From NCBI GenBank assembly GCA_009746045.1, contig RPFO01000333.1, positions 1,337,674 to 1,401,673 on the forward strand: DNA of 64,000 nt. The letters run 5' to 3'. This document shows, piece by piece, positions 54,477 through 64,000 of the stretch. The notes beneath the pieces were generated by a model that searched no databases, was not told the origin of the DNA, and saw nothing but the letters and a program-made list of their open reading frames with translations. This DNA comes from Mesostigma viride (lineage: Eukaryota; Streptophyta; Mesostigmatophyceae; Mesostigmatales; Mesostigmataceae). The stretch's first letter is position 1. The number at the start of each line of letters is the position of its first letter. Made by a program: the position numbers and the translations under genes.

Positions 54477-56747
54477 GGGGAGGTGGCACCCCAAAACCCT
54501 TAAAAATTGACCTATGCTAATATCACTTGAAATTCATTTGCACAATGCTAAGTTATGATTGGGGGCACTAAATAACATCTCTAGTGAGTTGTCCATGCAC
54601 TTGTTGGGGGTACTACCCCCATATATACGCCAATAATGCGCTATAAATAGCAAAAGACGCTAATTAGGGCTGGGTATGCCCCAGCCAATGCACACATTTA
54701 TTTGCAAAACTGCCTGCAGCGTTTTTAGTTCCCTGAGTTTGTAGCTTGCTGAGCTATTTACATCATGGAAAGGGCAAAACCTCGAACAGTTATTAATTTC
54801 CCCGCAAAACGACCCTTTTTTTACCGGACATTGGGAATAACTTTTTATAAACACGTCAAAATAATACTTTTTTCTGCAGCGAAAATCTTTTCTAACAGGG
54901 GGACAACTGTCTTCCAAGTCCCAGGTCATTCCGACAAGTCTAGCTCAAGTTATAAAGTTAAACGTGCTAAAACCTGAACATAAGCTAAAGGAGGTTTTTC
55001 TTTCTACAAGGCCAGTCAGGCATGATGTTTTCCATCCAAAAAGCCTGAAAGCATGCCCTACTCGATCACAAAACATAAGCAAACAGCTAGGCACCTCATC
55101 TGCCCTCACCTGCCCTCGGCATGGCCAACCTTGCCAGCCCAAGCATAGCAACACGATCGTTAGGCATACATGCCAAGAGAGCATACACAATAGTCAACCC
55201 AAGGTTACCTTGTAAACTTCGTGATTAGAACTCAGCAAATCTATGACCAAAAGCACATATAAATAACTCTTGCACACTGATGACGACACATGCTCAAGGT
55301 TTGGGGTCACTGACTCACTGTGACACGCAATGATGGGTTTCCTAGACGACCACCTGACAGGCGCTAAGGACCACTCAGTAACCAAGTAAACACAATTACA
55401 CTTCACATGCCATCCAACATGCATCAAATACATGCTGAATATGTTGTGAAGTACAGAGGGGTGGCCACACACCTCATACACCTTCACCGTCCCTCGAGCA
55501 TGGCCAGACATATAAGCATGTGAATAGCAATAATGATGATGGCATTAAAATGCCTAACCAGCATTTTCTATGTTTCTCCCAGGTTAGAGTGTAAGGTTTA
55601 TGCCAACCAAGCTAATCAACACAGCAACAACTCCTTCACTGCCCTACCTGAGATGGGCAACAAACTGGAACTATGGAGGGCAAGGAACCAAGGAGATCAT
55701 GGCATACAAAGCTTGCATGCAGTCAACCATGTCAACCATGGTTGGCTCAGCACATTGCAGTCTTTTCACATCATCATATCAAGGGCAAGCTCAAATAAAC
55801 CAATGGTGGCAGCTATCTACATGCAGTCACACAAATGCAATATCTCCAACATGATCGTCAATAAAACACTTCCTCCCCTGCAAGATAAAATGACGAGACC
55901 ATTGGCAGCCGTTCAGCAACTGAGCGCTGTGATGCCGCTGCGAAGAGAGGGTGCGTCACTCTCACACAACAAGAAGCGTCCATACGCACACCATCCTTGC
56001 CAGAACACGTTTTATGAAATGCCTTAAACCTTCCCGAGAAGCTATAGGCTTCGACTGAAGCGGCCCTGACCACGACATCAACGAGAACAATCTAAAGCTG
56101 CCAGGTATTCGGCAAGCAACGGCGAGCTAGCTGGCGGAAACTGCCCAAACAGAACGCAAAAACCTTCGAACGATGGGCTCATAGAACAAAGAACTGATAG
56201 CACATAACATTCGCGACAAATATATACCTTGCCCTCGCAGATCCCTCTCTCAGGCGCGCAACAACGGCCGTTCTTCCATGGAAGGTTCCGACATGCACTG
56301 CGCAGGCCTGAACAATTACTTACCGAGAATGGCCGAAAATGTTGCGAAAAGCACCAGTTCGGTTTGGAATTCAATGCTACCGATATTAATGCATCCTTCA
56401 CGGTCGAAAAGACCCCCAAAACTGCGAATTTACTGCCGCTATCACGAATTCTATTTTATTCCGCGCGACCAAAAAATGCAGTTTACCCCCCATGTCGATG
56501 GCAGTAAAAGAAAACAGCGATATTGTAAACCAGCTACTTGCCGCCATAACCCAACATCATTAAATCATCGTCTTCAACATTCGAGCATTTTTTTTGCATT
56601 TCTCTGGCCCTACATTGCTAGTTTCGCCTAAACGCAGTCGCCATGGCCACTTCCGCAAGGGGTGCGCGCACCGTGCACCCACTTTTCACGGTACGGCTGG
56701 TACCGCGAATTTTTTCGCGCGGAAAATATTCGCCGCGCCACGTCCCC
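54477..56747. mobile_element. TTAA-II DNA element, copy 3
   Basis: TTAA at 54473-54476 and 56748-56751 flanks ends GGGGAGGTGGCACC and GCGCCACGTCCCC (inverse). At 2271 bp it is uninterrupted and the best reference copy in the window. The longest frames (164 and 117 codons) have no recognised domain. Confidence 0.8.
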
Positions 56748-56838
56748 TTAATTAATTAATTAATGGTTGGGACATGATGCAGACAACATTTTCTGTTTGT
56801 TTTAACTTTTGTCCAATTTTTTTTCTAAGATTTCAGGG

Positions 56839-56911
56839 GGATCAGCATAGCACTCCGTGGCATGCCTATGCATGCGCACATGACACGCAAGTACTTATAT
56901 TTATTTACTAG
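56839..56911 (+). mobile_element. SINE-like repeat, copy 3 (inverse orientation)
   Basis: GATCAGCATAGCACTCCGTGG, GGCATGCC, GACACGCAAGTACTTAT and an AT-rich end correspond to the inverse of 49090-49207, without a preserved (CTTA)n tail. No target duplication was identified. Confidence 0.5.
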
Positions 56912-57572
56912 CTTACCGGATCGCGCTGCGCGTCGGTGCGGGGCGCGCGCAAATCAGCAAGTGGGTTGCGGGGCAGAGGGCGAGGGCCGGGGCCCTGCCA
57001 TAGGAGCTAGGAGATGCTGAAGTCTACCTGGTTGGCCACTCTGAAGCCCCCCGGCAGGGCCCGTGCATCGGTATTCACAATGAGCACATGAACATATAAT
57101 TGTGAGTAATACATTTAATATGCTGGTTGTCTCTTTGATATTATTTAGTCAGTTAGTTGTGAACATGTGCCTCTGCCCCGGCCGAGGCCACATAACACTT
57201 AGATACTAGTTAAGAACTATCTCGTTACGATATGAAATGGGGTACTTGACATAGTCCGATTTCATTGGCATGAGTAATGAATACAGATGGCTGACCTAGG
57301 TCAGATAACCAAATGCTAGCCCAAAACCCAGCATTGGCTACACATCAAAGCTCCAACCAATCAGGAAAAACCAATGCCTATGTATGTACAGCAAGCTTAA
57401 CAAAATTACACTGGGTATGTGGGGTAATATACAGCTCTGCGGTAAATAACACGTGGTGGAAAATTTGGAGGGAAATTCTCGTCAGCTCGCATTGGAGGAC
57501 CGAGGTTCCAGGTGTTCTCGGTGCCTAGATAGTTCTAGATAGAACTAGGCTGTTGTCAGGAATAAGCGGCGA
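56912..57572. other. Intergenic region 3' of the minus-strand gene
   Basis: No supported gene. TTACA at 57406-57410 is TGTAA on the minus strand, a candidate poly(A) signal about 165 bp past the stop of the next gene. Confidence 0.4.
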
Positions 57573-60500
57573 TCATAGCCGCCTCTGGAAAGAATCCAGA
57601 GAAGCAGGCGCGCTGTTCACTTGTGCCGCCGTGCTCGCAATTAAGGAATCTGCGAGCGAAGGTCGCCGGGACCGCAGCCCGCCCATGAGCGTGGCGAGGT
57701 CGAACTTGTCACCACCATTGGCACCCAACGTGCTGGACAGCACACTGTGGTTGCCCATGCTGTTGATGTGCTTCAGCAGCAACTCCTGCTGCGCCGTCAG
57801 AGGGCTCTCGGCATGCCCATTCGCGCCAATCTTCGCCAGTGGAGCCGCCGTCTGCAGCAAAGGCCCCGCTGGCGAATGGGACCGACTCCTCACCACCGGT
57901 GAAAGAATGGGCGATTCTGAAGCGTCCTTTGTCTCAACGACAGACCTTCGCCTGCCACCAGTATTCAGCTCGCCATCCGTCCCCGACGCCCCTTGTGGCA
58001 GCCTGCCCTTGGCGTCGTCCTGCGGTGGGCTCCGCACCTGCGTCGACAGCCTGCCTGTCAATGTGGCTGGTGCCTGGGCAGCATCCCCTGATGCCTGTGG
58101 GGTGCTGAGTGCGCCGCCATCAGCACCGCGAGTGCCCTTTCTGGCCGATACTTGCGGCAGCCACAAGTCCTGGGCTGCTGCCGCTTTGCTGGCATGTGCT
58201 ACTAGCTGGCTGTTGAGTTTGCTGTTTTGGCCGGCCTGCTTGGCCTTCAAGTACTCATGCTTGGGACCCGCCGAACCCAGCCGCGTCTTCTCTGCCTTGC
58301 GCGGTAGCCTCGCAGACATTCCATCGGTACAATAAGCCCCATCCGTCGCGCCCGTGTCACCGCCGCTACTGTTCACCGTGCTCCCAGCAGTGCCGTCTTC
58401 TCTCACGCCCGCCGCACACAGGGACTGGGACCTCCGCCTAGGGGTCTCTCCCTCGGCTCCCTGCCTGACGCGGTCGCTGATGCGTGCCTCCAGCGAGGCG
58501 TCCAGCCTGTCAAATGCGGAGGGGCCCCACGTGTTCCTCCGGCGGCTGTGTGCGCTGACGGGCCCCGGTTGCCCATGGTGCCCGCCCGCCAGGTTCCGAG
58601 GCTTCCCTCCAACGCGCTCTGCTGCGTTCATCCCGTACAGGGAGCTATTTCCAGCCGCGGCCGCAGCAGAGGGGGAAACCCCGCTGGCGTGCCCAACGGC
58701 CGCCGGCTCTTCCTTCTCTTTGTCTCCGCATTTTGGGGATCCGGTTGTTGCGACAGGTGTCCCACGGCTCCCACCATGGGGGGATGCCGTCCGCTCACGC
58801 CTGGGCCGCGGCGGTGTGCCCGAGCGACTGCCCGCCTCCTCTGCGCTCGTAGCACTGGTGCTGTTGCGGCGGAGTGCCTGGCTGCTCGTTGTACATGCCG
58901 AGGTGGCGGTGGTCGTCGTGCTGCCGAGTTGGTGCTCCTCCAGGAACGAGGTGGACACGGACCGGAAGATGAACGTGTCCTTGAGGTTCCCACAGAAGGA
59001 GCAGCTGCAGCCGTGCGCCTGCACCCGCACAGGAGGGGGGCAGAGGGAAGGGGGGGGGGGGAAGAGGAGGGGGGAGAATGGGAGCATGGTGAGCGGCAGC
59101 AGGTAGGCATGGCCACCAAGGGGCATGCATGGGGCACGTACGGATTGATGTACGTAGATGAGCCGAGGTGGCACGAAGGTCAGTGTTCGATGGCAAGGAG
59201 GGTCTCACGTTACACTCACGCAGGTGTTTGGTTGAAGGCAAGGGGATGGAGCCTTAGCGCTGACGCCTGTGGTCCCCACCTGTAAGAGACAAAGCGGCAA
59301 GATTAGATCGCCTTATACCAGCTAATCCAGGCAAGGTTAGATCGCCTTACACGGGCTTATCCAGGCAAGGTTGGATCGCCAAATGGCGCGTCTTATCCCA
59401 TCCCGTGGCACACACAGGGCGGCCTCCAATATCGCGCTCACCTCAAAGTTTGCCAGCGCGGTCGTGCTGAGCACTTGGTACAGCCGCTTGTTGGTCTCGT
59501 GAGGGTACGCCAGCACAAAGCCGCCCAGGGCCGTGGCCGCTGCGCCGCCGGGCGGGGGGAAGCAAGGCAAGGAAGCCGTGGCCACAAGGGGGACCGTGGC
59601 CAGGACTCAGCGGGCGGGCGGGAAAATTTGACAAGAGCCGACATGCAGGCGGCGCCTAATAAGGGCCAGGACCCCAGGGTGCCCCAGAAGAGACAAGATG
59701 TAAGCATCCCGGCCGAGATTTCGATCTGTGTGGGTCAAGGAGTGGCGTTAGGAAGCAGCCCCCCGCCGTACATCCAAGGTGTTCCAGCTGCGACAGGCCG
59801 GGCCCTAGTGTCAGAAACGGCTGTGCGGGGAGGATACTAGGGAACGACACGGGTGAGGGAAAAGAAGGGCGCTGGGACAGGGCACGTGGATTAAATATTC
59901 ATGTAGGACCCAAACCATGGTACTACCTAGCATGCACTAAATTCCCCAGCCCCCCGGGCAGCACCAACATGGTAAGCATGCGGGCATTGATGCGACCATT
60001 CCTCCGTTGGGTGCACTACCGAAAAGTGAGCAGAAGGTTTCTTACTGTGGCATTTCCCCACCGGCCGCCCGCCCTCCTTGTCGCCTTCTATAGAAGGTCG
60101 CACCGCCTTAGTGCTCGGAGCGATGCGGGGGGCGGAGATGGCCTCAAACTCATGCATGGAGAAATGCATGGCCAGCGACTTGTGGCGAAGGCTGAGAAGG
60201 GGAATGGATGAACGGGATAATGATGGCAGTAGCAGCGACGTACGATGGCACAGGGTGATGCATTCGTGGATGAATTCAGGTGTGCTGGATGGGGGAAGGA
60301 AAGAGGTTTGTGTGTGTGTATGGGTTGCACGAGTCAAGGGTTCTGCTTTATTATGAACCCCAAAGGACGAAAAACAATGGTAAGGCGGGCAGATGCAGCT
60401 CAATGTATAGAATTACTTTAGGTGCCTGCATGCATGACGAACAGGGAGGCACCTAGCGGGACGCAAGGGGCATACTCCACGGTTGGATACCCCACCACTG

Positions 60501-63496
60501 AGACACCTGCACCTGTGCAGAATGGCTACGCTGCTGCTGCTGCGGTTGGCGTGGCGGTGATGATAGTGGTGGTGGTGGCTACGAGGATGAAACAGCAACA
60601 ACAACACTGGGGACTGTGAAGCCAGCAATGAAACGTGGTGACGGATGCTAATGTCGAGAAGACCAACTGCAGGGACCTCATCTTGAGGACAGTGACCATG
60701 GGCGTGTCAACAAGGAGGATGATGCTGTGCTCTTGATGCTGATAAGTATGCCGGCAACTGCCACTAATGAGAAAGACGGCAGCGATGGATTTGCGGGCAC
60801 CGCACCAGTTCAAGGGATCAGGATCATGGTGATGACGATAAGGCATGCAGGCAATGACAAGGACCCTTGGCTCTTCTTAGCCCACCAGCTGTGCCCAATC
60901 AAGCCCCCCCCATGCATGGCCTGGCTAGGTGACTAGAAGAAAGGTCTTCAAGAGGAGCTCCAGAGTATCTGGCAACTGGACAGATCCCACATCTGCATGT
61001 CAGGAAGCCAAACATCGTCACGATCGAACCCCCTTTCAAACGCAAGGGGTTGCCGTGCGAAGCCGTAGTATACTGTACTGGACCCGTTGGTCACTATACT
61101 GGTCACTACAACGCGTGGGTGGTTGCCTCGTGAAGCCGTAGCTTCTGTAGTAGACCCATCGGTCACTATACTGGTCACTACAACGCTTGGGTGGTTGCCT
61201 CGCGAAGCCGTAGCTTCTGTAGTAGACCCATCGGTCACTATACTGGTCACTACGACGCTTGGGTGGTTGCCTCGCGAAGCCGTAGCTTCTGTAGTAGACC
61301 CATCGGTCACTATACTGGTCACTACAACGCTTGGGTGGTTGCCTCGCGAAGCCGTAGCTTCTGTAGTAGACCCATCGGTCACTATACTGGTCACTACAAC
61401 GCTTGGGTGGTTGCCTCGCGAAGCCGTCGCTTCTGTAGTAGACCCATCGGTCACTATACTGGTCACTACAACGCTTGGGTGGTTGCCTCGTGAAGCCGTA
61501 GCTTCTGTAGTAGACCCATCGGTCACTATACTGGTCACTACAACGCTTGGGTGGTTGCCTCGCGAAGCCGTAGCTTCTGTAGTAGACCCATCGGTCACTA
61601 TACTGGTCACTACGACGCTTGGGTGGTTGCCTCGCGAAGCCGTAGCTTCTGTAGTAGACCCATCGGTCACTATACTGGTCACTACAACGCTTGGGTGGTT
61701 GCCTCGCGAAGCCGTAGCTTCTGTAGTAGACCCATCGGTCACTATACTGGTCACTACAACGCTTGGGTGGTTGCCTCGCGAAGCCGTAGCTTCTGTAGTA
61801 GACCCATCGGTCACTATACTGGTCACTACAACGCTTGGGTGGTTGCCTCGCGAAGCCGTAGCTTCTGTAGTAGACCCATCGGTCACTATACTGGTCACTA
61901 CAACGCTTGGGTGGTTGCCTTGAGAAGCTGTAGCTTCTGTAGTAAACCCATCGGTCACTATACTGGTCACTACAACGCTTGGGTGGTTGCCTCGCGAAGC
62001 CGTAGCTTCTGTAGTAGACCCATCGGTCACTATACTGGTCACTACAACGCTTGGGTGGTTGCCTTGCGAAGCCGTAGCTTCTGTAGTAGACCCATCGGTC
62101 ACTATACTGGTCACTACAACGCTTGGGTGGTTGCCTTGCGAAGCCGTAGCTTCTGTAGTAGACCCATCGGTCACTATACTTGTCACTACAACGCTTGGGT
62201 GGTTGCCTTGCGAAGCCGTAGCTTTTGTACTAGACCCATCGGTCACTATACTGGTCACTACAACGCTTGGGTGGTTGCCTCGCGAAGCCGTAGCTTCTGT
62301 AGTCGACCCATCGGTCACTATACTGGTCACTACAACGCTTGGGTGGTTGCCTTGCGGAGCCGTAGCTTCTGTAGTAGACCCATCGGTCACTATACTGGTC
62401 ACTACAACGCTTGGGTGGTTGCCCTGAGAAGCCGTAGCGGGGGGCAGCCCCATCAAACTTACTTCCTTGCCAGCATGCTCAGCTGATGGGTCGGTTGCTG
62501 CGTGTATAGCCGCTCCTGTTGCTTCTTGCGCTCAAGTTCAACCTCCCTGGAGGCAAGTCAGGAGATGACACTCAACAACAATAAGCGACCAATGGCACCC
62601 TCCCTTCCATGAGCAGCCCTTGAGAGAGCGGATGAACTGCAAGCATGACCAACTAACAAACAAGCAAGCTTGGAAAAACATGCCGCTGTGCTTGCTGGTG
62701 ATTGGGGGGCCAGGTGGGTGGGCAACTAAGCAAGCAGCATTCTTGGACTGGTGGTTCTCAGTCATTAGCTCATACAAAATGGCGGCAGCCTGGAGGGGCA
62801 CGGGTGAGAAGAGGCAAGCACAAGGCAGAGAAGCAAGGGCTGAGGGATGGGCAGGAGGACTGCATCAGCTTACGGGGCACGGGCAAGCCCTGAAATGCCG
62901 CATCTCCTGCACAGCGTAGGGACCCACGGGACTGCTTCCCCTAGCATCGACTGCTGGGATAGGCATCCCTTGCTGTACGCTTCCTTGACGGACGCCTGCG
63001 CGATACGGCACGAGGATTGCTGAGGGAGAGGTTGGCTAACCACGCGGAGAGCTAACCACACGGGCAGAGAGAGGGGCCCACACAGCCGACCTCATGCCGC
63101 TACCACATGTGAGCTCCCCCATCCATCTTCCCCAGCAGTGCATCCCACCACCACACCACGTGAAGCTGCAGCCACTGCACGGCCGTTGAATGGGACAACA
63201 TAGCCAGTCTAATGAGTCCGTCTCATGAGTCCGTCTCATGAGTCTGTCTCATGAGGCAGTCTCATGAGTCCGTCTCATTAGGCCGTATTCCTGTGCCCCC
63301 CGCCCGGGTTGTGCGGTCATGAAGGCTATTGTCCCCACCTCTTGCATTCGGCCAGGCTAGTGCGCCCATCTGTTGCACTACTAGATGCTAGCATTTTTAC
63401 CTTTTGCGCTCGTCCAGGCTCAAGCCCAAGCTCTCCACCGCATCCCGTATGACGCGCGTCTTGACCATGATATCCAGGGTTCCGTCACAGGTAAAG
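57573..63496 (-). CDS. Multi-exon gene of unknown function, 5' part missing
   Basis: Five minus-strand exons join in phase with GT-AG borders: 63496-63401, 62546-62463, 60191-60046, 59539-59442, 59018-57573 (stop), about 622 residues. The join across the first intron gives RVIRDAVESLGLSLDERKR then EVELERKKQQERLY, a charged helix. Exon 3 encodes MHFSMHEFEAISAPRIAPST; exon 4 GGFVLAYPHETNKRLYQVL; exon 5 starts CSCSFCGNLKDTFIFRSVST (a Cys cluster) and then turns into about 440 residues of Ser/Ala/Gly/Arg-rich disordered tail with several RRxS sites. I do not recognise the family. Agreement of phases over four introns supports the model, but exons may be missing inside the 2.3-kb second intron, and the start lies beyond 63496 or off the window. 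Confidence 0.55.
61043..62441. repeat. 72-bp minisatellite, about 19 units, in an intron
   Basis: The unit contains GCTTGGGTGGTTGCCTCGCG, AGCCGTAGCTTCTGTAGTAG and CATCGGTCACTATACTGGTC. As 72 is divisible by three and the unit lacks stops in several frames, long false ORFs appear on both strands (24-residue repeats). It lies between donor 62462 and acceptor 60192 of the minus-strand gene; reading through the donor hits a TAA at once, which argues for an intron. Confidence 0.9.
63205..63290. repeat. 14-bp tandem repeat (GTCTCATGAGTCCG)n
   Basis: About six units with substitutions (GAGTCT, GAGGCA). Each unit contains the palindrome TCATGA. Confidence 0.85.
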
Positions 63497-64000
63497 CTGG
63501 GGGAGTGGTTGACCTGAGGCAGTGGGTTGGTGCAACGTGGTGACGATCCGGGGTAGGAGCATGGCATGATGCGCCGTCCACTGAATGTCCAGAATTGAAA
63601 AGGTTAAGTGCATGAGATGTAAAATCCGGTGCACTAGCGAGGCGGGGAAGAATACCCAACTTTCCTGGCTGGCTGGCCGGCTGCAATCCCCTTGTGATGC
63701 GTGGGAAGGACTGCTCGATAGAGCACAAGTCCATCCGAAGACAGCAAGGGATATACTGAGTGCCTCTCAGGGCCCACCAGGGACCAAAGAAGGATTCTGC
63801 AATATGGCAGCCAACGTAGACATCGACCTAGCTCGCGCCCTGGAAAGAAGAGATCCGAAATCCAGGCAACAAAGGGCAGAAGAACACGCCCATGTCCGCG
63901 CCCCATTGCATGTGGACATGTGGTGGCGATACCCAAGTAGCCCCAGATGTGTTTGTGGCGATATACTGTACTAGTGGCATGCTATACTAGTGGTATGCTA
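63497..64000. other. Right edge, no supported gene
   Basis: Presumably intron or 5' region of the minus-strand gene. A 129-codon plus frame (63585-63974) has no ATG start and no domain. The window ends in ATGCTATACTAGTGG repeats. Confidence 0.35.

Noticed and set aside
57839-59285. Plus-strand frames of 245-260 codons opposite the last exon of the minus-strand gene
   Set aside because: Antisense shadows; the minus strand has consistent splice borders, and the plus strand has none.
60948-62456. 502-codon minus frame and 278/311-codon plus frames of 24-residue repeats
   Set aside because: Produced by the stop-free 72-bp minisatellite; exon phases of the surrounding gene make it intronic.
62738-62801. 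Possible extra exon AAAILYELMTENHQSKNAAC in the minus-strand gene
   Set aside because: Its acceptor phase would bring a stop into frame, no GT donor follows, and the exons on either side already join in phase without it.
63205-63290. Hammerhead ribozyme suggested by CATGAGTCCGT repeats
   Set aside because: The core CTGATGA is absent (CTCATGA instead) and no GAAAC partner lies at the right place.

Overview
The window is nuclear DNA from a eukaryote, most likely a chlorophyte green alga. The reasons are GT-AG introns, a plastid-type phenylalanine hydroxylase of the kind known from non-flowering green lineages, short interstitial runs of the plant/algal telomere motif (CCCTAAA/TTTAGGG), GC-rich coding exons set in long mixed introns, and long low-complexity Ala/Gly/Ser tails. 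The species is not identified. No rRNA, tRNA, CRISPR array or bacterial-style operon was found.

Host genes. Position 1-852 (+) holds the low-complexity C-terminal exon of a gene entering from the left. An aromatic amino acid hydroxylase (11934-17851, +) can be rebuilt as six phase-consistent exons giving 466 residues, with a transit-peptide-like leader and all three iron ligands. Its introns carry four different tandem repeats and an 88-bp LINE tail. At 32.4-39.0 kb lie an ankyrin-repeat gene, made of phase-0 exons of about one repeat each, and a decayed upstream paralogue. Directly after it is a 1171-residue uninterrupted ORF (39985-43500, +): coiled coil, protein kinase, HECT-like domain, RZ-type zinc finger. 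At the right end a minus-strand gene (57573-63496, open at its 5' side) joins five phase-consistent exons of unknown function; a 72-bp minisatellite fills one intron.

Mobile DNA fills most of the rest and is deeply nested. Family names used here are local. LINE A has an ORF1 resembling L1 ORF1p, an ORF2 and a 3' stem-loop followed by (TTAA)n. LINE B has a related ORF1 and ORF2 and a 3' end with (AATTT/AATTC)n. Some copies contain ORF1 joined directly to the 3' UTR, like half-L1 elements. LINE C is known only from ORF2 C-terminal pieces with a possible restriction-like endonuclease motif. Two DNA-element families without a recognisable transposase insert at TTAA: TTAA-I (about 1.7 kb) and TTAA-II (about 2.3 kb). 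There is also a fold-back element with arms of about 310 bp, a small MITE, and a SINE-like repeat ending in (CTTA)n. Target-site duplications of 4-16 bp support the order of many insertions.

The stretch 43.5-52.1 kb holds only decayed coding fragments. It, and the TTAA-II copy at 2-9.6 kb, are unusually rich in short insertions that create perfect palindromes (GATC, TCGA, CATG, AATT, GTAC, TATA). This pattern and the kinase-HECT-RZ protein are the two observations most worth following up.
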